A stretch of DNA of 18,329 bases from Brevundimonas sp. UBA5936 (GCA_002430835.1 DJDA01000071.1:1-18329); one strand, 5' to 3'. Shown: positions 7,191 through 14,642, numbered from the stretch's first letter. A program made the numbers and translations. Notes: generated by a model not told the origin, from the letters alone.

Positions 7191-7518
7191 GATCCAGCTG
7201 GGTGAAGATTTCCTGCCCCTTGGCGATCAGTTCCTGTCCGCACCGCTGGCTGTGCGAACGCACCTGCTGGACCGGGGTGGAGTCCGTATATTCCAGCATC
7301 CGCCCGATCCAGTTCCGCGCCGGATCACGGCCTTCCAAACGGCCCAGATAATACATCATGCCGCCCGTATACTGCTGCTTGAGCGCATCCGAGGCGGCCG
7401 GATCGTCGATCGCCACCGCCAGCAGGCCCATGCACTGAAGGTCCGCCGCCGAGGCCGTCGGTATGTCGCTCAGATCGGCGCCCAGAAGCGCCGTCGCCAT
7501 CATCGCTGCAACGATCAT
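7180..7518 (-). CDS. Small exported protein of unknown function, coupled to the carboxylase gene
   Basis: A 112-aa protein. Residues 1-24 are hydrophobic and small (MIVAAMMATALLGADLSDIP, then TASA), probably a signal peptide although it lacks the usual positive start. The mature part would begin ADLQCMGLLAVA. Two cysteines, Cys29 and Cys93, could form a disulfide in the periplasm. The segment GGMMYYLGRLEGRDPARNWI (52-71) resembles a family of small secreted alphaproteobacterial proteins that I recognise only as hypothetical. Its ATG at 7518-7516 overlaps the TGA of the upstream carboxylase gene (ATGA), which supports the start and implies coupled translation. No enzymatic motif is visible. 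Why a periplasmic protein is linked to leucine catabolism is unclear; the link may be only positional. Confidence 0.75.
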   Translation of the reverse strand: MIVAAMMATALLGADLSDIPTASAADLQCMGLLAVAIDDPAASDALKQQYTGGMMYYLGRLEGRDPARNWIGRMLEYTDSTPVQQVRSHSQRCGQELIAKGQEIFTQLDRQP

Positions 7519-9518
7519 TCGCCGGCTCCTTCCGCTTTCACAACAGCCAGCACCGCGCCGTCCGTGACCTGATCGCCGACGGCGACGTTGAACTCGGCCA
7601 CCACCCCGTCGAAGGGCGCGGTCAGAGCGTGCTCCATCTTCATGGCTTCCAGCACGACGACCGGCTGACCCTTGGCGACCTTGTCCCCGGCCTTGGCGGG
7701 CGCGGCGACGATCTTGCCCGGCATGGGCGCGCGCAGGCCGCCGTCGGAGGCGGAGCCGCCCGCCGGTCCGCTGGACTTGCGGCGTCGGAACTCGACCACG
7801 TCGCCGCCGTCGAACACCAGAACCCGCTCAGCGTCAGGCGACAAGGTGCTGACCACCTCGCCGTCGACCACAACCACGCCCGGTTCGCCATAGATCTGGG
7901 CCGAGCCGAAATCGCCGCTCACGGTGAAGCTTGACGAGCGGCCATACCAGCCCGGCTCGCCGGTCAGGGTCAGGGCGTGAACCACGCCGTCATGGTGGAC
8001 CGCCGTATGCGCCTGCGGCGCCGCGTTCAGCCGGAAACCGAACAGGCCCGCGCGGGTCGGCGCCAGCACATTGTCCGGCGCGTCGAAGGCCGCGGCGTCC
8101 GCCTCCAGCCCGATCTGACCGGTCGCAGCAGCCAGGGCGCGGGCGGAAACCTGAGCCGGAGCGATCAGCGCTCCCTCCTCCGCCGCGATGAAGCCCGTAT
8201 CCACGTCGCCTTCGACAAAGCGCGGATGCTCCAGGCAACGCGCCATGAAGCCCGCATTGGTCTTCACCGGCCAGACTTCTACGTCGCGGCAGGCGTCGGC
8301 CAGACGGGCGGCGGCGGCTTCGCGGGTATCTTCATGGACGATCAGCTTGGCAATCATCGGATCGTAGAACTGGCTGACCTCGCCGCCCTGCATCACGCCG
8401 GTGTCGACGCGGATGTCGTCGGGAATGACGAAGTGATCCAGCCGCCCGATCGACGGCAGGAAGCCGTTGGCGGGGTCTTCAGCATAGAGGCGGGCCTCCA
8501 TCGCCCAGCCCTTCATCGGAATGTCGGCCTGCGCCAGCGGGATCGGCTGACCCGCCGCGACGCGCAGCTGCCATTCGACCAGATCGACGCCGGTGATGCT
8601 TTCCGTCACCGGATGTTCGACCTGAAGCCGGGTGTTCATCTCCATGAACCAGATGCGGTCGGCCTTCAGCCCGTCGGAGGCGTCGGCGATGAACTCAATG
8701 GTGCCTGCGCCCTGATAGTCCACAGCCTTGGCGGCGCGGACGGCGGCGGCGGTGACGGCGTCGCGCGTGGCCTGATCCATGCCCGGCGCCGGGGCCTCTT
8801 CGATCACCTTCTGGTGGCGGCGCTGCAGCGAGCAGTCGCGCTCGTGCAGGTGGACGACATTGCCGTGGCTGTCGCCGAAGACCTGCACCTCAATGTGACG
8901 CGGGCGGGTGATGTAGCTTTCGATCAGCACGCGCGGATCGCCGAAGGACGACTGCCCCTCACGTTGCGCCGAGGCCAGATTTTCAGCGAAGTCCTCGGCC
9001 CGGTCGACCTTGCGCATCCCCTTGCCGCCGCCGCCTGCAACCGCCTTGATCAGAACGGGGAAGCCGATGCGGTTCGCCTCGGCCGTCAGGGTCTCCAGCG
9101 ACTGGTCTTCGCCCTGATAGCCGGGGGTGACGGGCACGCCCGCCTCGATCATCAGCTTCTTGGCCGCGTCCTTCAGACCCATCGCGCGGATCGAGGACGG
9201 CTTGGGGCCGATCCAGACGATGCCCGCCGCCGCCACCGCTTCGGCGAAGTCGGCGTTCTCGGACAGGAAGCCATAGCCGGGGTGGATGGCCTCCGCCCCC
9301 GTCGCCTTGGCCGCCGCCAGCACCTTGGCCGCATCCAGATAGGACTCGCGCGCCGCCGCCGGACCGATCAGCACCGCCTCATCCGCCTCGCGAACGTGCA
9401 GCGCCTGAGCGTCAGCCTCGGAATAGACGGCGATGGTGCGCAGGCCCATGCGGCGGGCGGTGCGGAAGACACGGCAGGCGATCTCGCCGCGATTGGCGAC
9501 CAGGACGGACTTGAACAT
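7515..9518 (-). CDS. liuD: 3-methylcrotonyl-CoA carboxylase, biotin-containing alpha subunit
   Basis: The alpha subunit (also called mccA) carboxylates biotin with ATP and bicarbonate; the beta subunit then moves the carboxyl group to 3-methylcrotonyl-CoA in leucine breakdown. Domains in order: biotin carboxylase N-terminal (about 1-115, starting MFKSVLVANRGEIACRVFRT); ATP-grasp (about 116-320, with the glycine-rich KAVAGGGGKGMRKV and RDCSLQRRHQKVIEEAP); carboxylase C-terminal (about 335-445); a linker domain; and a biotinyl domain ending the protein, with EAMKMEH and the biotinylated Lys627. Length 667 aa fits. Its start lies 9 bp after the liuC stop, with an AAGG ribosome-binding site. Its stop overlaps the next gene. 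By sequence alone it could be a propionyl- or geranyl-CoA carboxylase subunit; neighbouring liuB and liuC make the methylcrotonyl assignment most likely. Confidence 0.9.
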   Translation of the reverse strand: MFKSVLVANRGEIACRVFRTARRMGLRTIAVYSEADAQALHVREADEAVLIGPAAARESYLDAAKVLAAAKATGAEAIHPGYGFLSENADFAEAVAAAGIVWIGPKPSSIRAMGLKDAAKKLMIEAGVPVTPGYQGEDQSLETLTAEANRIGFPVLIKAVAGGGGKGMRKVDRAEDFAENLASAQREGQSSFGDPRVLIESYITRPRHIEVQVFGDSHGNVVHLHERDCSLQRRHQKVIEEAPAPGMDQATRDAVTAAAVRAAKAVDYQGAGTIEFIADASDGLKADRIWFMEMNTRLQVEHPVTESITGVDLVEWQLRVAAGQPIPLAQADIPMKGWAMEARLYAEDPANGFLPSIGRLDHFVIPDDIRVDTGVMQGGEVSQFYDPMIAKLIVHEDTREAAAARLADACRDVEVWPVKTNAGFMARCLEHPRFVEGDVDTGFIAAEEGALIAPAQVSARALAAATGQIGLEADAAAFDAPDNVLAPTRAGLFGFRLNAAPQAHTAVHHDGVVHALTLTGEPGWYGRSSSFTVSGDFGSAQIYGEPGVVVVDGEVVSTLSPDAERVLVFDGGDVVEFRRRKSSGPAGGSASDGGLRAPMPGKIVAAPAKAGDKVAKGQPVVVLEAMKMEHALTAPFDGVVAEFNVAVGDQVTDGAVLAVVKAEGAGE

Positions 9519-9527
9519 CAGACTACC

Positions 9528-10430
9528 TTATTGCGCCCAGTTCGGCGCGCGCTTGTCGAGGAAGGCGCGGACGCCTTCCTGGCCCTCGGCCGAGACGCGG
9601 GCGCGGGCGATGCGCTTGGCGGTCTCTTCCAGCAGGCGGTTGTCGATCTCTTCACCCGCCACGTCGTTCACCAGACGCTTGGCGTCGCCCATGGCGCCCG
9701 GCGCATTAGCCGACAGGCTGTCGGTCAGCATGGAGATGAACTCATCGACCGAACCTTCGGGCAAGACCATGTCGATCAGCCCCGCATGGGCGGCGTAGTC
9801 GGCGTCGAAAATGTTGGCCGTCAGGAACAGCTGGCGCGCGCGGCGCGCGCCGACCGCCTCGATGACATAGGGGGCGATGGTCGCCGGGATCAGGCCCAGC
9901 TTGACCTCGGAGAAGGCGAAGCGCGTCCCTTCCACGGCCACGGCCATATCGCAGGCGGCGACGATGCCCGCCCCGCCGCCCATGGCCGCGCCCTCGACCA
10001 GAGCCACCGTCAGCGCCGGCACGTCGTGCAGGGCCTTGAGCATCTTCGCCAGACCCATGGCGTCGTCGCGGTTGTCGCTCTCGGACCAGTCGGCCGCCGA
10101 GCGCATCCAGTTCAGGTCTGCGCCCGCGCTGAACGTTCCGCCCGCGCCGCGGATGAAGACCACGCGCACCTTGTCGGCGCCGTGCAGGGTTTCGAACGCC
10201 TCATAGAGGGCGGCGATGGTCGCCGCGTCGAAAGCGTTCTTCTTCTCGGGACGGTTGATCGTGACGAAGACCACGCCGTCGGCAGTGGCGTCGATCTGCA
10301 CCAGGTCGTCGTTGGCGTCCGGCGCCGCATCGGCGACGAAGGGGTGGGCGATGGCGTTCATCTCCGCCGCCTCGGCGTCGGTGATGTCCAGAGCGTTCAG
10401 CTCTTCTTCGGTCGGCTTCTGGTCAGTCAT
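9528..10430 (-). CDS. liuC: Enoyl-CoA hydratase/isomerase family protein, probable 3-methylglutaconyl-CoA hydratase
   Basis: Crotonase-fold enzyme; in this context it most likely hydrates 3-methylglutaconyl-CoA to HMG-CoA, the step after methylcrotonyl-CoA carboxylase. The crotonase core begins near residue 42. NRPEKKNAFDAATIAAL, GTFSAGADLNWM (98-109) and the oxyanion-hole MGGGAGIVAACD (150-161) are visible. One catalytic glutamate is present (Glu175 in FSEVKLGLIP). The other, usually in GGGxE, is Gly155. The first 40 residues are an acidic, Ala-rich extension not found in typical 260-aa crotonases. The start is nevertheless well supported: AAGGAG lies six bases before ATG 10430. It precedes liuD by 9 bp. 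A different CoA substrate cannot be excluded. Confidence 0.85.
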   Translation of the reverse strand: MTDQKPTEEELNALDITDAEAAEMNAIAHPFVADAAPDANDDLVQIDATADGVVFVTINRPEKKNAFDAATIAALYEAFETLHGADKVRVVFIRGAGGTFSAGADLNWMRSAADWSESDNRDDAMGLAKMLKALHDVPALTVALVEGAAMGGGAGIVAACDMAVAVEGTRFAFSEVKLGLIPATIAPYVIEAVGARRARQLFLTANIFDADYAAHAGLIDMVLPEGSVDEFISMLTDSLSANAPGAMGDAKRLVNDVAGEEIDNRLLEETAKRIARARVSAEGQEGVRAFLDKRAPNWAQ

Positions 10431-10498
10431 GATGGGCTCCTTGGCCGATAGAACGCTTCAAACGTCATCCCTCTCCCCCTCGCTGGGGAAGAAGGCGA

Positions 10499-10984
10499 TT
10501 AAACAGGATCGCAGCGGTTGGCGCGAACGGTCTTGCCGTCCTGCTCGACGCGCAGCGAAACGCCCGCCACCGGCGACAGGCGCAGGGTCTGGACAAGGGT
10601 CTGGTCGCCGTCGGACGACTGGTTCTCCAGAACCACCCGGATGGCGTCGCCTTCACCTTGCAAGGTCTCCAGGGCCACCAGCTTGGAGGTGTCCTCATAG
10701 CCCTTGATCTCATTGGCCGTGATGACGAAGCGCGTGCCGCTCTCGTCCTTGGCGCAGCCGTCGTCGCTATAGTCCCAGTTGCCGCGATAGCCGACCGGGA
10801 AGACCGCTTCGGACGGCTCGCCCGCCCGCGCGGCCGCCTCTTCAGCCGCCGAGACCGGCTCGGCCTGCGGCGTCGCCACAGCCTCAGGCGCGGCTTCAGC
10901 CGTCGCCGGGGCCTTGGAATCGGCCTGCGATCCGCAAGCCGCAAGCAGCGCGGTCAGGGCGATAAGTGCTGCCGTCTTCTTCAT
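10499..10984 (-). CDS. Predicted outer-membrane lipoprotein of unknown function
   Basis: A 161-aa protein with a clear lipoprotein signal: MKKTAALIALTALLAAC, lipobox LAAC with acylated Cys17, followed by Gly-Ser, which favours sorting to the outer membrane. Residues about 18-60 are Ala/Pro/Glu-rich and probably disordered. The remaining globular part starts GYRGNWDYSDDGCAKDESG and has two more cysteines, one near the C-terminus in RANRCDPV, that could pair. I start at ATG 10984 because of the signal sequence and an AAGGA ribosome-binding site; the open frame itself extends 27 codons further upstream. It lies between liuB and liuC, with 113 bp and 68 bp gaps, and splits the leucine-catabolism cluster. 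A candidate promoter of its own is at 11040-11065. No function can be assigned. Confidence 0.82.
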   Translation of the reverse strand: MKKTAALIALTALLAACGSQADSKAPATAEAAPEAVATPQAEPVSAAEEAAARAGEPSEAVFPVGYRGNWDYSDDGCAKDESGTRFVITANEIKGYEDTSKLVALETLQGEGDAIRVVLENQSSDGDQTLVQTLRLSPVAGVSLRVEQDGKTVRANRCDPV

Positions 10985-11039
10985 GTCACTGTCCTTGTCG
11001 TCCAGATTTCGATCCCGCATCGAGATCGCCGACGCGACA

Positions 11040-11065
11040 CTCTCAGCCGCGCGATCCGGCTTCAA
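11040..11065 (-). promoter_or_regulatory. Candidate internal promoter of the lipoprotein gene
   Basis: On the minus strand, TTGAAGC (11059-11065) and GCTGAGAG (11040-11047) are 11 nt apart. The first box matches TTGACgS at 6 of 7 positions; the second matches GCTANAWC only in part. The transcript would have a leader of about 49 nt. This would let the lipoprotein, liuC and liuD be expressed separately from liuB. Confidence 0.3.
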
Positions 11066-11097
11066 GCAGTTTTTTGAACGCTGTGTAATTTACAGCC

Positions 11098-12690
11098 TTA
11101 CATCCGGAACACGCCGAAGGTTGTCTCCGGGATCGGGGCGTTCAGACTGGCGCTGATGGCCAGGCCCAGGACGTCGCGGGTCTGAACCGGGTCGATGACC
11201 CCGTCGTCCCACAGGCGCGCCGTGGCGTAATAGGGGTTGCCCTCGTCCTCATACTTCTGACGGATCGGCGCCTTGAAGGCTTCGGCTTCTTCCGGCGTCC
11301 AGGTGTCCGCGTCTCGGTGAACGGTGGCCAGGACGCTGGCCGCCTGCTCGCCGCCCATGACGCTGATGCGGCTGTTGGGCCAGGTGAAGAGGAAGCGCGG
11401 GCTGTAAGCCCGGCCGCACATGCCGTAGTTGCCCGCCCCGAACGACCCGCCGATCAGGACGGTGAACTTGGGCACCTCGGCGCTGGCGACGGCTGTGACC
11501 AGCTTGGCGCCGTGCTTGGCGATGCCCTCGGCTTCATATTTGCCGCCGACCATGAAGCCCGAGATGTTCTGCAGGAACAGCAGCGGAATCTTGCGCTTGC
11601 ACGCCAGTTCGATGAAGTGCGCGCCCTTCTGGGCGCTTTCCGAGAACAGCACGCCGTTGTTGGCCAGGATGGCGACCGGCTGACCCCAGATGCGGGCGAA
11701 GCCGCACACCAGCGACGTGCCGTACAGCGCCTTGAACTCGTCCAGCTCCGAGCCGTCGACGATGCGGGCGATGACCTCGCGCACGTCATAGGGGGCGCGG
11801 ACGTCCTCAGGAATGATCCCGTACAGTTCGGCCGGGTCATAGGCCGGGGCGCGCGGCTCGCGCACGTCCAGCGGCTGGGTCTTGGTGGTGTTCAGATTGG
11901 CGACGATGGAGCGCACGATCTCCAGCGCGTGCTCGTCGTTCTCGGCCACATGATCGACCACGCCGGACTTGCGGCCGTGGGTTTCGGCGCCGCCCAGTTC
12001 CTCGGCCGAGATAACCTCGCCCGTCGCGGCCTTCACCAGCGGCGGACCGGCCAGGAAGATGGTGCCCTGATTGCGCACGATCACCGTCTCGTCCGACATA
12101 GCCGGCACATAGGCGCCGCCCGCCGTGCACGATCCCATGACGCAGGCGATCTGCGGGATCGAGCGCGCGCTCATCCGCGCCTGATTGAAGAAGATGCGGC
12201 CGAAATGGTCGCGGTCCGGGAAGACCTCGGCCTGGTGCGGCAGGTTGGCCCCGCCGGAATCGACCAGATAGACGCACGGCAGGTTGTTCTGCTCGGCGAT
12301 CTCCTGCGCGCGCAGGTGCTTCTTCACCGTCATGGGGAAGTAAGCGCCGCCCTTCACCGTCGGATCGTTGGCGACGATCATGACCTCGCGCCCCGACACC
12401 CGGCCGACGCCGCAAATCATGCCCGCGCCCGGCGCCTCGTCCCGGTACATGCCGTTAGCGGCCAGTTGCCCGACCTCCAGGAAGGGTGAGCCGGGGTCCA
12501 GCAAGCGCTCGACCCGGTCGCGCGGCAACAGCTTGCCGCGCGCCACGTGGCGGTCGCGGCTGGCGTCAGAGCCGCCGCGCGCGGCCTTGGCGACCTTTTC
12601 ATAAAGCTCGTCCCGCAGGGCGCGATTGTGCGCATCCAGCGTTTTGAAAGCAGGACTGTTGCGATCGACGGCGGAAATCAGCTTGGGCAT
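11098..12690 (-). CDS. liuB: 3-methylcrotonyl-CoA carboxylase, carboxyltransferase beta subunit
   Basis: The beta subunit (mccB) transfers the carboxyl group from biotin to 3-methylcrotonyl-CoA. It has two crotonase-like halves. The N-terminal half carries LVDSGGANLPHQAEVFPDRD, then HFGRIFFNQARMSARSIPQI and GSCTAGGAYVPAMSDE. The C-terminal half carries NNGVLFSESAQKGAHFIELA, FLQNISGFMVGGKYEAEGI and GGSFGAGNYGMCGRAYSPRF. These stretches are diagnostic of methylcrotonyl-type carboxyltransferases rather than propionyl-type. Length from ATG 12690 is 530 aa, as expected; an in-frame TTG at 12696 would add two residues. No ribosome-binding site precedes the ATG, and a candidate -10 lies 6 bases upstream, so the mRNA may be leaderless. 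It is the first gene of the leftward run and is divergent from the patatin gene. Confidence 0.95.
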   Translation of the reverse strand: MPKLISAVDRNSPAFKTLDAHNRALRDELYEKVAKAARGGSDASRDRHVARGKLLPRDRVERLLDPGSPFLEVGQLAANGMYRDEAPGAGMICGVGRVSGREVMIVANDPTVKGGAYFPMTVKKHLRAQEIAEQNNLPCVYLVDSGGANLPHQAEVFPDRDHFGRIFFNQARMSARSIPQIACVMGSCTAGGAYVPAMSDETVIVRNQGTIFLAGPPLVKAATGEVISAEELGGAETHGRKSGVVDHVAENDEHALEIVRSIVANLNTTKTQPLDVREPRAPAYDPAELYGIIPEDVRAPYDVREVIARIVDGSELDEFKALYGTSLVCGFARIWGQPVAILANNGVLFSESAQKGAHFIELACKRKIPLLFLQNISGFMVGGKYEAEGIAKHGAKLVTAVASAEVPKFTVLIGGSFGAGNYGMCGRAYSPRFLFTWPNSRISVMGGEQAASVLATVHRDADTWTPEEAEAFKAPIRQKYEDEGNPYYATARLWDDGVIDPVQTRDVLGLAISASLNAPIPETTFGVFRM

Positions 12691-12696
12691 GCCCAA

Positions 12697-12725
12697 GGTT
12701 TAGGAGGCTTCCGCGCCGGGGGGAA
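12697..12725 (-). promoter_or_regulatory. Candidate promoter of liuB, close to the start codon
   Basis: On the minus strand TTCCCC (12720-12725) and TAAACC (12697-12702) are 17 nt apart; the -10 region CCTAAACC matches GCTANAWC at 6 of 8 positions. The -10 ends six bases before ATG 12690, so transcription would begin at or next to the A of the start codon. The -35 box overlaps the left arm of the dyad at 12719-12742. Confidence 0.4.
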
Positions 12726-12742
12726 GCCGGTTCGGTTCCCCC
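12719..12742. promoter_or_regulatory. Dyad between divergent liuB and patatin genes, possible operator
   Basis: GGGGGAA (12719-12725) and TTCCCCC (12736-12742) are perfect inverted repeats 10 nt apart, and CCG/CGG (12727-12729, 12733-12735) adds inner symmetry. The arms overlap the candidate -35 boxes of both divergent promoters. This would suit a dimeric regulator, but it could also be a coincidence of GC-rich sequence. Confidence 0.4.
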
Positions 12743-12762
12743 GCGACGAAATCGGCTATATC
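12736..12762 (+). promoter_or_regulatory. Candidate promoter of the patatin gene, predicted leaderless start
   Basis: GCTATATC (12755-12762) is a full match to the Caulobacter GCTANAWC element. The -35 is weak, TTCCCC (12736-12741) 15 nt before TATATC, and could indicate an activator. Only eight bases, with no ribosome-binding site, separate the -10 from ATG 12771, so the start codon is probably at or next to the transcription start. Confidence 0.5.
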
Positions 12763-12770
12763 TGCCTGTC

Positions 12771-14642
12771 ATGGCCCCGCTTCGACCGGACACGCTCGCC
12801 GTCGCCCTGTCCCGCGCCTTCGAGGACGCGCAGGACAGCCGCGCCAGCTGGTTCGCCCTGACGCGGGGCGAGCGGCTGTTCTCGGCCGGCGACCGGGCCG
12901 ACACCCTCTATCTGCTGCGCGCCGGGCGTCTGGGCGTCTTCCGTCACGACGACGGACGAGTTCCGCAGATGATCGCCGTCATCAAGCCGGGCGAGCCGGT
13001 CGGCGAACTGGCCATGCTGGCCGGCACGTCGCACATGTCAGACGTGGTCGCCCTGCGCGACAGCGACGTTCTGGCCCTGCCGCGCGAAGCCTTCTTCGAC
13101 GCCGCGCGCAATAATCCCATGCTGATGTCAGAGCTGGGCCAGATCATGCTGAGCCGCGCCCGCGAGCGCGGCGGCGGGACCGAGCCGAACGTCTTCGGCT
13201 TCGTCTCCGCGCGCGGCAAGCCGATCCGAGCCTTCGTCGAGCGCGTGGCCCGAGCGGTCGAGGCTCAGGGCTGCACCTGTCATGTCATCGACAGTTCGGC
13301 TCTGGCGTCGGCGGCCGAATGGTTCTCGCGCGTCGAGGACGCCCACGACTATGTCCTCTACGTCGCCGAGGCCGACGAACCGAACTGGGCCGCCCTGTGC
13401 GCACGCCAGGTCGACCGCCTGTTCCTGGTCGGCGCCGCCGACCGCCCGCCACCCCCTGCCCCGCCCGTCGCCGACGACTGGGACGACGCGGGCCAGCGCA
13501 CCGACCTGATCCTGCTGCGCGATCCGCGGATGCCGCGCCCCAGCAACACCCGCGCCTGGCTGGACGTGCTGAAGCCCGGACGCTGGTTCCATGCGGTCGA
13601 GGGCCTGTTCGACGACACGGCGCGGATCGCCCGCCTGATCACCGGCTCGGCCGTGGGCGTGGTGCTGTCGGGCGGCGGCGCGCGCGCCTATGCCCACATC
13701 GGCGCGCTGAAGGCCCTGCGGGAGGCGGGAACGCCCATTGACTTCATCGGCGGCGCTTCCATGGGGGCGGTCATCGGCGCGGGCCCGGCCCTCGGCTGGT
13801 CGGACGAAGAGCTTGAGCACCACATCCGCCAGGCCTTCGTCCTGTCCGACCCTCTGGCCGACATCGCCCCGCCCATCATCGCCATGACGCACGCCCGCAA
13901 GGTCAAGGCGATGATGAAAGAGGCCTTCGGCGACGTGCAGATGGAGGACATGCTGCTGCCCTTCTTCGCCGTCTCGACCAATCTGACCTCGGGCAAGCTG
14001 GAGGTTCATCGTGAAGGGATGCTGCGCCACGCCCTGCGCGCCTCCATCTCCATTCCCGGCGTCATGCCGCCCGTGGTGATGAACGGCCAGGTGCTGGTCG
14101 ACGGAGCCGTGCTGCGAAACTTCCCCAGCGATGTGATGCGACGGCTGAACAGCGGGCCCGTCGTCGGCGTCGACGTGTCCATGACGCGCGGCGTCGATCC
14201 CGAGACGCTGGAGAATCCGCCGTCCTGGTGGCGCTGGATCCTGTCGGGCGCCTGGAAGCACGGGCCGCCGATCGTCTCCATCCTGATGCGCTCGGCCACC
14301 TTGTCCAGCGAAGCCGAGCGGATGCAGGCCCGCGCCGAGACGGACCTGTTGATCCTGCCCACGCCCGACGGCGTCGATATCCGCGACTGGAAAGCCTATG
14401 AGCCGGGCGTCGCGGCGGGCTACGAGGCCGCGCATGCAGCCTTGGACAGCCTCAACGGGCCGATCGAGACCCTGCACCGCCGCCGTCGGACCGGCGCGCC
14501 AGAAGAAACAGTCGAGGAAATGGCAGAAGAGTCCTTCCCTCAGGACGCCGCGGAAACGCCTCACCCAACACCTGAGCCAGGCGCGCAAGGAAGGCGTCGT
14601 GGTTGGCTGGGTCTTCGTAAAGCGCGGTCAGATAAGGCCTGA
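12771..14642 (+). CDS. Patatin-like phospholipase with N-terminal cyclic-nucleotide-binding-like domain (NTE family)
   Basis: Predicted serine lipase/lysophospholipase of the neuropathy-target-esterase type. Residues about 24-130 form a cyclic-nucleotide-binding-like beta roll containing GELAMLAGTSHMSDVVAL (78-95). The position of the phosphate-binding Arg of CRP-type domains appears to be His, so ligand binding may be lost. A middle domain (about 140-290) resembles that of other bacterial NTE proteins. The patatin domain (about 294-455) has the oxyanion motif SGGGARAYAHIGAL (300-313), nucleophile Ser330 in GASMG, and catalytic Asp444 in DGAVLRN. The last 60 residues are charged, Pro-rich and unconserved. 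The protein is soluble or membrane-associated, 623 aa. The start ATG 12771 lacks a ribosome-binding site. Its 3' end overlaps tam on the other strand by 191 bp. Substrate is unknown. Confidence 0.9.
   Translation: MAPLRPDTLAVALSRAFEDAQDSRASWFALTRGERLFSAGDRADTLYLLRAGRLGVFRHDDGRVPQMIAVIKPGEPVGELAMLAGTSHMSDVVALRDSDVLALPREAFFDAARNNPMLMSELGQIMLSRARERGGGTEPNVFGFVSARGKPIRAFVERVARAVEAQGCTCHVIDSSALASAAEWFSRVEDAHDYVLYVAEADEPNWAALCARQVDRLFLVGAADRPPPPAPPVADDWDDAGQRTDLILLRDPRMPRPSNTRAWLDVLKPGRWFHAVEGLFDDTARIARLITGSAVGVVLSGGGARAYAHIGALKALREAGTPIDFIGGASMGAVIGAGPALGWSDEELEHHIRQAFVLSDPLADIAPPIIAMTHARKVKAMMKEAFGDVQMEDMLLPFFAVSTNLTSGKLEVHREGMLRHALRASISIPGVMPPVVMNGQVLVDGAVLRNFPSDVMRRLNSGPVVGVDVSMTRGVDPETLENPPSWWRWILSGAWKHGPPIVSILMRSATLSSEAERMQARAETDLLILPTPDGVDIRDWKAYEPGVAAGYEAAHAALDSLNGPIETLHRRRRTGAPEETVEEMAEESFPQDAAETPHPTPEPGAQGRRRGWLGLRKARSDKA

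Noticed and set aside
5281..7572. A 763-codon open frame on the plus strand, and a similar 824-codon one at 7977-10451
   Set aside because: Both lie opposite genuine genes (MATE, DUF1489, carboxylase, liuC). They are very rich in Arg, Gln, Gly and His, as expected from the antisense of GC-rich coding sequence, and match no family I know.
10465..10500. C-rich then G-rich stretch between the lipoprotein gene and liuC, like a palindromic intergenic repeat
   Set aside because: Only four consecutive C:G pairs form around the loop before mismatches, and no second copy is visible in the window.
11080..11096. GCTGT/ACAGC inverted repeat after the liuB stop as a terminator
   Set aside because: The stem is 5 bp with an AT-rich 7-nt loop, and the minus strand continues with an A tract, not a T tract.
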